From NCBI GenBank assembly GCA_003497505.1, contig DNNV01000035.1, positions 1-6,034 on the forward strand: DNA of 6,034 nucleotides, written 5' to 3'. Below, in pieces: positions 1 to 5,803 of the stretch. The DNA is from Clostridiales bacterium. Its GTDB lineage: Bacteria > Bacillota > Clostridia > Tissierellales > Sedimentibacteraceae. Below the pieces are notes generated by a model that saw only the letters and a list, made by a program, of their open reading frames with translations, searched no databases and had not been told where the DNA came from. The stretch's first letter is position 1, and each line of letters starts with the position of its first letter. The position numbers and the translations under genes were made by a program.

Positions 1-3
1 ACA

Positions 4-38
4 TTAAAAGATTGGCGCAGCGTTTATGCTGCGCCAAT
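4..38 (-). terminator. Rho-independent terminator of the 24-590 gene
   Basis: A perfect 11-bp inverted repeat (11-21 pairs with 28-38) encloses a 6-nt loop. Read on the minus strand, the GC-rich stem is followed by CTTTTAATGT, a moderate U-tract. The right side shows no T-tract on the plus strand, so the element points left. The stop codon of the 188-residue gene (24-26) spans the loop, so the last codons of the gene form one arm of the terminator. Confidence 0.75.
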
Positions 39-590
39 TCGCATTAAGTACTTCAGGTGATTCAACGATGTGTTTATGTTCTTGAGATTTCCTGAATAGA
101 TTGTTTTTCCGTTTAATTTCAACAGGTCCTGTGGCCTGACGAGGCTTCTGTGAATTCCGAAATCTGCAATATCTGCTGAATTCAGCAGGTGATATACGAA
201 TTCAGAGCAAAGGAAATTTTTCTCTGAATGAGTCTCAACATTAAACAAGCTTCGTAAGAGTCCTGTGTAATTATAGTTGTATGAATTTCTGTCTGATTCA
301 AATTTGTTTAGTAATGCGGTTATTTTTTCGTATTGACTGTCATCTACATTAATTTCTAAAACTTTTCCATACAAATATCTGTGAAGTCCATATATCCCAT
401 CATTGAAATTTTCTGTAACAAAGGTTCCTATAAAAGGATTATAAGTATATTTTCTGCCAAAGCTGTACATTGTTTCAAAGGTTTTGTCCAGAGATAATGA
501 GGCATGGGTATATTCATCTTTTTTTACGAAACGGATGATTTTTGACAACATTGTATTTGTTCTTGTAAGAACTATATATATTTTTTTCAT
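24..590 (-). CDS. Putative permuted NlpC/P60 (YiiX/C92-like) cysteine hydrolase, 188 aa
   Basis: This gene encodes a small soluble protein with no signal peptide or membrane segment that I can see. An early His in THASLSLD (His29) and a late Cys in LCSEFVYHLL (Cys128), followed by VRPQDLL (151-157), give the order and spacing of circularly permuted papain-fold hydrolases (YiiX/peptidase C92, LRAT/NlpC-P60 superfamily). In that family the His precedes the nucleophilic Cys, and a P-x-D-L motif often follows. Members cleave amide or thioester bonds, but the substrate cannot be inferred here. The family call rests on motifs only. The start at 590 is chosen because GGGAGG (595-600) lies just upstream. 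An in-frame GTG at 605 would translate that same ribosome binding site as MPGGI and has no binding site of its own. The gene is 215 nt downstream of the regulator gene, beyond a terminator-like hairpin, so it is probably transcribed alone. Confidence 0.65.
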   Translation of the reverse strand: MKKIYIVLTRTNTMLSKIIRFVKKDEYTHASLSLDKTFETMYSFGRKYTYNPFIGTFVTENFNDGIYGLHRYLYGKVLEINVDDSQYEKITALLNKFESDRNSYNYNYTGLLRSLFNVETHSEKNFLCSEFVYHLLNSADIADFGIHRSLVRPQDLLKLNGKTIYSGNLKNINTSLNHLKYLMRIGAA

Positions 591-594
591 GATT

Positions 595-600
595 CCTCCC
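595..600 (-). promoter_or_regulatory. Ribosome binding site deciding the start of the 188-aa gene
   Basis: The minus strand reads GGGAGG, then AATC, then ATG at 590. The 4-nt spacing is short but workable. Because this site falls inside the longer frame that opens with GTG at 605, it argues for the internal ATG. Just upstream in the leader, an imperfect inverted repeat (601-610 against 627-634, one bulged base) could fold next to this site; its role is unknown. Confidence 0.65.
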
Positions 601-674
601 GGCACATGTTGATGGATAGATTATGAAACATGCCGCTTAATATCTCATAAGGAAAACATTAATGCACAATTAAA

Positions 675-704
675 ATCATATATAAATTACCTTAACAATT
701 GAAA
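675..704 (-). promoter_or_regulatory. Weak candidate promoter for the 188-aa gene
   Basis: On the minus strand TATGAT (675-680, 5 of 6 to TATAAT) lies 18 nt after TTTCAA (699-704, only 3 of 6 to TTGACA). The surroundings are AT-rich, so chance matches are likely. It is the best sigma-70-like pair found in the 215-nt gap between the two leftward genes, and would give a leader of about 80 nt. Confidence 0.25.
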
Positions 705-780
705 GAGTTGATGCCAAACGGGAATTAAGCTTTTGAAGGTTTGCAAGATTAGCATTAGAAGGTAAGTAAGAACAGACATG

Positions 781-814
781 TAACAGTTAAAGCGGTAACA
801 AAGTGTTACCGCTT
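781..814 (-). terminator. Terminator-like hairpin at the end of the BTAD regulator gene
   Basis: A perfect 11-bp inverted repeat (790-800 pairs with 804-814) has a 3-nt loop. It includes the regulator's stop codon (806-808) in its upstream arm on the minus strand. The tail on the minus strand is TAACTGTTACATG, a poor U-tract, so termination may be partial or the hairpin may mainly protect the 3' end. Position and perfection support a role for the leftward transcript. Confidence 0.5.
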
Positions 815-2494
815 CAGCACGCCGCTTATATATTCGCATAAATTCAATGCTTTTGGATGGTTAAGCTTTTCAGCCAGCTCATGGGCTTTTTTTAGGTGTT
901 TTTCGGCTTCTGTATAATTATTTTTCTTAATTTCCAGCAAGGCCTTATAGCATTCTGTCATGTCTCTACCCCAAATAGCACCAAATTTATTGAAAAACTC
1001 AAGAGATTTGTTTATATATTCTTCGGCTTCGCCATATTTTTCAAGATTGTACAGTGACTGTCCCGCATTGGAATAGAATATCTCAAGTCCTTTGACTACT
1101 GAATTCTCGATACATGTTTCTATTGCCTTGATAAAGTAATTGTATGCTTCATCGTTGTTTCCGAGGTCCTTGTGCATTTGACCGAGATAATTGTAGCTTG
1201 CGGAAATATTTATGCTGTGCTTTCCGCTGAATTTATTAAGACTGGAGAAAATGCTGATTGAATTATTCAATGCATTTGCTGCCTCTTCATAGTTTTCGGT
1301 TTTGATTAAATAGAGCCCCTTCAATCTTAAGACTATTCCTCTTTCCTCGATAATATCTTTTTTATCCAGTAGATTGAGACATTTTTCTATGTATTCACGC
1401 ATCATGTTATTATTATCTGTCTGTATAGCGTAATAAATCATCTGTTTGTAATTGTTTAAAAGATAGAGCAAATTATCCAATTTTTGTGATAATTTAATGC
1501 TGATTTCAATATTTTTGACGCCCTGTTCGTATTTTCCAACAGAAACATAGTACCTTCCTGCAAGATATGATGCCTCCATCTTGATTTTTAAATATTCCGT
1601 ATCGAGATTGTCAATGCTAGTAAGGTCCGTATCTATATTTTTTAACTCAGATTCTATATCGGCTATATTTTGGGAATCCGCCCATATGGATGTGTCGGGT
1701 GACAGCATGGGATATGCTTCATGATATATGGTATAAAAATCTGTGAGATTTTCAATCTTGCTTTTCAATTTAGCATAGTCCTTATCAATATTTAAGCTTA
1801 CCGCATCCTTTAAATCCAATATATTTTTGAATGCTTTTTTTGTTTTGAGCTCCGGTTCAACGCCCAGGTCTTTTTTCAAAACATGCGCAAGCTCATGATA
1901 TAATTTTATTGCTTTGTTATAGTCTTCGGACATGGCATATATTTTCATCAGGTGGCGGTACGTTTTTTCATTGTAGGGGTCATTCTTTATAAGTATGTTT
2001 CTGTATTTGTCGATGCTGCTGAAATCTCCTTTATTGACAAGTTCAGTTACCTTGCTTTTTACTGATTTAATATATATATCCTTGTAGAAATCTCTTTTTT
2101 CATGCAGCCATTCCTCGAATTCATAGCAATTCTTAACAGAGAAATTAAAAAGAAAATCACCGTTGTATAAATCAAAAGCATTGGATTCCATAATTTCATC
2201 CGTATCAATTTTAAATGAAAAGTTATCTGAAAATTCTATGGTTGACTTTGAGGAAGAAAATATGTCTTCGTGTATGCTTGATTTAATTTTATACAATGCA
2301 TCTCTCAAATTTTTTCTGGCGGTTTCTTCGCCAGTGTCACTCCAGAACATGGCTGTTGCCTCTTCTCTGGACACTTTTTTATTAATGCAGACATAATAAA
2401 ATAAAGCCTCAGATTTTTTGTAAGGGAATATTATTTTGGTTCTATTAAGTTCGACTGATGGGATACCGAGTAATTTAACAGATACATGATTCAT
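806..2494 (-). CDS. SARP/BTAD-family transcriptional activator with C-terminal TPR array, 562 aa
   Basis: Residues 1-97 resemble the OmpR-like winged-helix DNA-binding domain of SARP/AfsR regulators, including LFYYVCINKKVSREE (31-45), FWSD (50-53) and ARKNLRDALYKIKSSI (59-74, probable recognition helix region). Residues about 104-230 are the bacterial transcriptional activator domain (BTAD), with YNGDFL, YEFEEWLHEKRDFY, NDPYNEKTYRHLMKIYA and the typical LGVEPELKTKK. The rest is helical, with about five TPR-like repeats near 301-335, 386-418, 430-462, 468-500 and 510-542. No Walker A motif is visible and the linker (about 230-300) is too short for a P-loop ATPase, so this is a shorter design than AfsR. 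TPRs in this class usually sense a partner or ligand, which is unknown here. The start is supported by GAGGG (2501-2505), 6 nt upstream. It diverges from the hut operon and is the only regulator in the window, so control of hut is a reasonable inference. Confidence 0.85.
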   Translation of the reverse strand: MNHVSVKLLGIPSVELNRTKIIFPYKKSEALFYYVCINKKVSREEATAMFWSDTGEETARKNLRDALYKIKSSIHEDIFSSSKSTIEFSDNFSFKIDTDEIMESNAFDLYNGDFLFNFSVKNCYEFEEWLHEKRDFYKDIYIKSVKSKVTELVNKGDFSSIDKYRNILIKNDPYNEKTYRHLMKIYAMSEDYNKAIKLYHELAHVLKKDLGVEPELKTKKAFKNILDLKDAVSLNIDKDYAKLKSKIENLTDFYTIYHEAYPMLSPDTSIWADSQNIADIESELKNIDTDLTSIDNLDTEYLKIKMEASYLAGRYYVSVGKYEQGVKNIEISIKLSQKLDNLLYLLNNYKQMIYYAIQTDNNNMMREYIEKCLNLLDKKDIIEERGIVLRLKGLYLIKTENYEEAANALNNSISIFSSLNKFSGKHSINISASYNYLGQMHKDLGNNDEAYNYFIKAIETCIENSVVKGLEIFYSNAGQSLYNLEKYGEAEEYINKSLEFFNKFGAIWGRDMTECYKALLEIKKNNYTEAEKHLKKAHELAEKLNHPKALNLCEYISGVLKR

Positions 2495-2524
2495 GTTTGT
2501 CCCTCAAAAATAGATGGTAGATTA

Positions 2525-2553
2525 ATAATATATTATTTTGGAGGAATTATCAA
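2525..2553 (-). promoter_or_regulatory. Near-consensus sigma-70 promoter of the BTAD regulator gene
   Basis: On the minus strand TTGATA (2548-2553, 5 of 6) is followed by a 17-nt spacer and TATTAT (2525-2530, 5 of 6). A start near 2518 would give a leader of about 24 nt carrying the GAGGG site. A 14-bp perfect AT palindrome (2524-2537) covers the -10 element. This is much closer to consensus than anything upstream of hutU, suggesting basal expression of the regulator. Confidence 0.65.
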
Positions 2554-2561
2554 TAAAAAAA

Positions 2562-2709
2562 CGCAGTCTACGTTCACCAAAGTATTTGCTCCCGTTGGTC
2601 GCATACTTTGGGAACTCGTTGCGGCTGACCTACCGCAATTTTTCAGAGAAAAGCGTTCTGAAAAATTGGGTTAGGGCAAGCAAAAATTAAGCCTTACATA
2701 CGTAAGGCT
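2562..2709. repeat. Compact block of hairpins, probable dispersed intergenic repeat
   Basis: Three inverted repeats lie almost end to end. The first pairs 2572-2585 with 2603-2615 (13 bp with one bulged A). The second pairs 2619-2624 with 2633-2638 (6 bp). The third pairs 2636-2647 with 2657-2668 (12 bp perfect), sharing three bases with the second. A fourth hairpin at 2690-2709 follows. The block is visibly richer in G and C than its AT-rich flanks. The packing resembles intergenic repeat or MITE-like elements of clostridia, but a single window cannot show copy number. The strand that matters is unknown. An open frame of 62 codons crosses it, but has no ribosome binding site and starts inside the regulator gene, so it is not annotated. 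Confidence 0.5.
2681..2709 (-). terminator. Leftward terminator-like hairpin in the divergent region
   Basis: A perfect 8-bp stem (2690-2697 pairs with 2702-2709) with a 4-nt loop is followed on the minus strand by TAATTTTTGC. On the plus strand the tail CAATAATATT is not a U-tract. It would stop transcription coming leftward from the hut control region, or end a short minus-strand RNA. No annotated gene needs it. It may belong to the adjacent repeat block. Confidence 0.45.
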
Positions 2710-2742
2710 CAATAATATTTATAAAAAAACAAGGGGGAGAGT

Positions 2743-2769
2743 TAAGCAATAAGAATACTTATTAGCTTA
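2743..2769. promoter_or_regulatory. Imperfect inverted repeat upstream of hutU
   Basis: TAAGCAATAAG (2743-2753) pairs with 2758-2769 across a 4-nt loop with one bulged A at 2764, giving 11 pairs. It is AT-rich and lies upstream of the TATAAT at 2787-2792, where a -35 would be expected. It could be an operator for a dimeric protein or chance in AT-rich DNA. Confidence 0.3.
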
Positions 2770-2786
2770 TGTGCCTATTATATAGT

Positions 2787-2792
2787 TATAAT
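2787..2792 (+). promoter_or_regulatory. Alternative -10 element for hutU
   Basis: A perfect TATAAT is present, but no convincing -35 lies 16-18 nt upstream (GCTTAT or AGCTTA at the proper distance). It overlaps the first of the 11-bp repeat units. If used it would give a leader of about 70 nt before the hutU start. It is less attractive than the TATAAT at 2838 because it sits inside the proposed activator site. Confidence 0.3.
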
Positions 2793-2832
2793 CTTTAAGT
2801 AATCTTAAATTTAGACGAATTTTCGACGGTGA
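2789..2832 (+). promoter_or_regulatory. Four in-phase 11-bp repeat units, candidate SARP/BTAD activator site for hutU
   Basis: Units begin at 2789, 2800, 2811 and 2822, exactly 11 bp apart. The first two share the heptamer TAATCTT perfectly (9 of 11 over the full unit). The third and fourth share TTAGACG and TTCGACG (6 of 7). The two pairs are not clearly related to each other. The last heptamer ends 9 bp before a TATAAT box. SARP-family activators are known to bind heptameric direct repeats with 11-bp phasing, with the nearest repeat about 8 bp from the -10, in place of a good -35. The match of geometry to the divergent BTAD regulator is an inference; the repeats themselves are read directly. 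Confidence 0.5.
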
Positions 2833-2837
2833 TATTT

Positions 2838-2843
2838 TATAAT
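2838..2843 (+). promoter_or_regulatory. Preferred -10 element of the hut operon promoter
   Basis: A perfect TATAAT lies 9 bp after the last 11-bp repeat unit. The position for a -35 with 17-nt spacing (2815-2820) reads ACGAAT, far from TTGACA, as expected for an activator-dependent promoter. A start near 2850 would leave a leader of about 19 nt carrying GGAGG at 2858-2862. Neighbouring DNA is AT-rich and holds another TATAAT at 2851-2856, which is too close to the ribosome binding site to be a likely -10. Confidence 0.45.
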
Positions 2844-2868
2844 AATTATATATAATTGGAGGTGTGCT

Positions 2869-4893
2869 ATGATAAACAATTTAGACATATCAAAAGCAAT
2901 GACTATAAGACTGGACGATACTTTACCGGAATATCCTTCTTTTAAGGAAGGCGTCAGAAGAGCTCCCAAGAGAGAACTTAAGCTAAACGAAAGAGAAATA
3001 AAGCTTGCATTGAAAAATGCATTGAGGTATGTTCCTGAAAATCTTCATGAACAATTAGCGCCTGAATTTTTGGAAGAATTAATGACTAGAGGCAGAATTT
3101 ACGGTTACAGATTTATGCCAAAGGAAAGAATTTACGGAAAACCAATTGATGAATACAAGGGAAACTGTGTAGAGGGAAAAGCATTTCAGGTTATGATTGA
3201 CAACAATCTTGACCATGAGGTTGCCTTATATCCTTATGAGCTTGTGACCTACGGAGAAACAGGACAGGTGTGCCAGAACTGGATGCAGTATAGGCTTATT
3301 AAAAAATATTTGGAGCAGCTCACAGATGAGCAGACGCTGGCTATTATGTCTGGTCATCCTCTGGGACTTTTCAAATCCCATAAAACAAGCCCCAGAGTTA
3401 TCCTATCCAACGGACTGATGATAGGAATGTTTGACAATCCAGACGACTGGGCGAAGGCAACAGCTATGGGGGTTTCAAGCTACGGACAGATGACTGCAGG
3501 GGGATGGATGTACATCGGACCGCAGGGAATTGTTCACGGAACATTCAATACATTGATTAATGCGGGAAGAAAAGAACTCGGAATTCCGGATGACAAGGAT
3601 TTGGCAGGTCATTTGTTCATAACATCAGGTTTGGGTGGAATGAGCGGAGCACAGCCCAAGGCAATAGAAATTGCAAACGGAGTGGGAATAGTAGCTGAAG
3701 TTGATTATTCAAGAATTGAAACAAGGCTGAATCAGGGATGGGTTTCAATGGTTACGGACAAACTTGATGAGGCATTTGCAAAGGCAAAGGAATACATGGA
3801 TAAGAAGCAGACAATTTCAATAGCATATCACGGAAATATAGTCGATTTGCTTGAATATGCCGTTGAGAACAATATCCATGTGGATTTGCTGTCAGACCAG
3901 ACATCATGCCACGTCCCATATGACGGAGGATATTGTCCTAAAGGACTTAATTTTGAACAAAGAACAGAATTACTCAACACAGATAAAAATAAATTTGCAA
4001 AATTGGTTAATAAATCACTGGTGGAGCATTTCGGGGCTGTTAAAATACTTGTTGAAAGAGGAACATATTTCTTTGATTATGGCAATGCTTTTATGAAAGC
4101 TGTGTTTGATGCAGGGGCGAAGGAAATTGCGAAAAACGGTGTAGATACAAGCGAAGGTTTCATATTCCCATCCTATGTGGAAGACATAATGGGTCCTATG
4201 CTATTTGATTACGGCTACGGTCCATTCAGATGGGTGTGCCTCAGCGGAAAGCCTGAAGACCTGAGAAAAACAGACCATGCGGCGATGTCGGTTATAGACC
4301 CAAACAGAAGAGGTCAGGACAGAGACAACTATATCTGGATACGTGATGCGGAAAAAAATAAATTGGTTGTGGGAACTCAGGCGAGAATTCTTTACCAGGA
4401 TGCCCTGGGAAGAAGGGACATTGCGCTGAAGTTCAACGAAATGGTCAGAAACGGTGAAATAGGCCCTGTTATGCTGGGACGAGACCACCACGATACAGGC
4501 GGAACAGATTCGCCATACAGAGAAACATCAAATATCTACGACGGAAGCAACGTTACTGCCGATATGGCCGTTCACTGCTTTGCAGGTAATGCAGCAAGAG
4601 GAATGAGTCTGGTTGCTCTTCACAACGGAGGTGGAGTTGGAATCAGCAAATCAATAAACGGAGGCTTCGGAATGGTGCTGGACGGCAGTGAAAGAGTTGA
4701 TGATATATTGATGAAATCTGTGCCGTGGGATACAATGGTGGGTGTGGCAAGGCGCAACTGGGCCAGAAACGAGCATTCAATAGAGACATCAATAGAATAC
4801 AACAGTAAATTTGCAGGGCAAGACCATATAACAATACCATATATAGCTTGTGATGAGCTTATCGAAAAAACATTGAAGGAATATAACAAATAG
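2869..4893 (+). CDS. hutU: Urocanate hydratase, long form, 674 aa
   Basis: This cytoplasmic enzyme adds water to urocanate to give 4-imidazolone-5-propionate, the second step of histidine breakdown, using tightly bound NAD+ as an electrophile. Recognisable family blocks are TYGETGQVCQNWMQYRLI (127-144), SGHPLGLF (161-168), the glycine-rich NAD-binding TSGLGGMSGAQPKA (252-265), DQTSCHVPYDGGYCPKGL (343-360), YGPFRWVCLSGKPEDL (450-465) and GGGVGISKSINGGFGMVLDG (587-606). Cys457 in RWVC is the likely counterpart of the active-site cysteine. At 674 residues it belongs to the long class that includes animal UROC1, not the roughly 555-residue Pseudomonas/Bacillus class, and appears complete. GGAGG (2858-2862) lies 6 nt before the ATG. 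It is the first gene of the operon, with ftcD 9 nt downstream; the stop codon overlaps the AGGAGG of ftcD. Confidence 0.97.
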   Translation: MINNLDISKAMTIRLDDTLPEYPSFKEGVRRAPKRELKLNEREIKLALKNALRYVPENLHEQLAPEFLEELMTRGRIYGYRFMPKERIYGKPIDEYKGNCVEGKAFQVMIDNNLDHEVALYPYELVTYGETGQVCQNWMQYRLIKKYLEQLTDEQTLAIMSGHPLGLFKSHKTSPRVILSNGLMIGMFDNPDDWAKATAMGVSSYGQMTAGGWMYIGPQGIVHGTFNTLINAGRKELGIPDDKDLAGHLFITSGLGGMSGAQPKAIEIANGVGIVAEVDYSRIETRLNQGWVSMVTDKLDEAFAKAKEYMDKKQTISIAYHGNIVDLLEYAVENNIHVDLLSDQTSCHVPYDGGYCPKGLNFEQRTELLNTDKNKFAKLVNKSLVEHFGAVKILVERGTYFFDYGNAFMKAVFDAGAKEIAKNGVDTSEGFIFPSYVEDIMGPMLFDYGYGPFRWVCLSGKPEDLRKTDHAAMSVIDPNRRGQDRDNYIWIRDAEKNKLVVGTQARILYQDALGRRDIALKFNEMVRNGEIGPVMLGRDHHDTGGTDSPYRETSNIYDGSNVTADMAVHCFAGNAARGMSLVALHNGGGVGISKSINGGFGMVLDGSERVDDILMKSVPWDTMVGVARRNWARNEHSIETSIEYNSKFAGQDHITIPYIACDELIEKTLKEYNK

Positions 4894-4902
4894 GAGGAAA
4901 TT

Positions 4903-5793
4903 ATGGACAGAATTGTAGAATGTGTTCCAAATATAAGTGAGGGAAGAGATTTAGAAAAGCTTGAAAAAATTCTTGATGTATTCAGAGGCAAGCGCGATGT
5001 GAAGCTTTTGGATTATTCAAGCGACGAGGACCACAACAGGACGGTTGTGACGCTGGTGGGAGAGCCTGAAGCCGTTAAATCAGTAATGATTGAGGCGATA
5101 GGAAAAGCTGTTGAGCTCATAGATTTAAATAAGCACGAGGGACAGCATCCTCGTATGGGAGCCGTTGACGTTGTGCCGTTCATTCCAATAAGAAACGTAA
5201 CAGTTGAAGAAGCCGACAAGCTTGCCAAGGAGGTTGCAGCCGAAGCTTCAAGACTGTATGGACTACCATTTTTCCTATATGAAAAATCAGCGTCTGCTCC
5301 TCACAGAGAGAATCTTGCTAACATAAGGAAGGGACAGTTCGAGGGTATGGCTGAAAAAATGAAGGATGAGATGTGGAAGCCTGATTTCGGTCCCGAAACA
5401 GTTCACCCAACAGCAGGAGTGACTGCAATCGGAGCGAGAATGCCATTGGTTGCGTACAATGTAAATCTTGCAACAAATAATCTTGATATAGCAAATGCAA
5501 TAGCGAAAAATGTGAGACACATAAACGGCGGCTTCAGATATGTGAAGGCGTTGGGAATAGAGCTTGAGGACAGAGGAATTGTGCAGGTTTCAATGAACCT
5601 GACGGACTATACAAAGTCTTCAATATATCGTGTGTTTGAAACAATAAAGATGGAAGCACAGAGATACGGAGTAGCAGTTGTGGGAAGTGAAATCGTAGGG
5701 CTTGTGCCATTACAGGCAATTGTTGATACTGCAGATTATTATTTGAGGCTGGAGAACTTCAATTTCGATCAGGTGCTGGAAACCAGACTGTAA
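4903..5793 (+). CDS. ftcD: Glutamate formimidoyltransferase, single-domain, 296 aa
   Basis: The enzyme transfers the formimino group of N-formimino-L-glutamate to tetrahydrofolate, giving glutamate and 5-formimino-THF, and so feeds one-carbon metabolism. Diagnostic blocks are ECVPNISEGR (6-15), DHNRTVVTLVG (43-53), KHEGQHPRMGAVDVVPFIP (77-95), ATNNLDIANAIAKNVR (190-205), QVSMNLTDYTKS (228-239) and GSEIVGLVPLQA (261-272). His82 in GQHPRMG matches the catalytic His82 of the porcine enzyme in number and context. The protein ends after the two transferase subdomains and lacks the cyclodeaminase domain fused in animals, so a separate cyclodeaminase (fchA) is expected elsewhere. AGGAGG (4892-4897) precedes the ATG by 5 nt and overlaps the hutU stop, implying translational coupling. 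The hutI start follows 10 nt after its own stop. Confidence 0.96.
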   Translation: MDRIVECVPNISEGRDLEKLEKILDVFRGKRDVKLLDYSSDEDHNRTVVTLVGEPEAVKSVMIEAIGKAVELIDLNKHEGQHPRMGAVDVVPFIPIRNVTVEEADKLAKEVAAEASRLYGLPFFLYEKSASAPHRENLANIRKGQFEGMAEKMKDEMWKPDFGPETVHPTAGVTAIGARMPLVAYNVNLATNNLDIANAIAKNVRHINGGFRYVKALGIELEDRGIVQVSMNLTDYTKSSIYRVFETIKMEAQRYGVAVVGSEIVGLVPLQAIVDTADYYLRLENFNFDQVLETRL

Positions 5794-5803
5794 GGAGGGT
5801 GCC

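Noticed and set aside
591..605. GTG at 605 as the start of the 188-residue protein
   Set aside because: The five extra residues are encoded by the GGGAGG ribosome binding site itself, and no binding site lies upstream of the GTG.
2524..2537. The 14-bp AT palindrome as a specific operator
   Set aside because: It consists only of A and T and overlaps a -10 element, so promoter composition alone explains it.
2486..2674. A 62-codon plus-strand open frame across the hairpin block
   Set aside because: It starts inside the first codons of the regulator gene, has no ribosome binding site, and runs through the inverted repeats; it looks like a by-product of the repeat block.
2758..2781. Three adjacent 8-bp look-alikes (CTTATTAG, CTTATGTG, CCTATTAT)
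   Set aside because: An 8-bp period does not fit helical phasing, similarity between units two and three is weak, and AT-rich DNA gives such matches easily.
2710..2868. T-box, riboswitch or HutP-type antiterminator in the hutU leader
   Set aside because: No plus-strand terminator with a U-tract lies between the putative promoters and hutU, and no T-box or HutP-type repeated NAG pattern stood out; the leader from the preferred promoter is only about 19 nt.
4620..4991. Minus-strand open frame of 123 codons opposite the hutU/ftcD junction
   Set aside because: It is antisense to two well-supported enzymes, crosses their junction, has no recognisable motifs and no ribosome binding site stood out.
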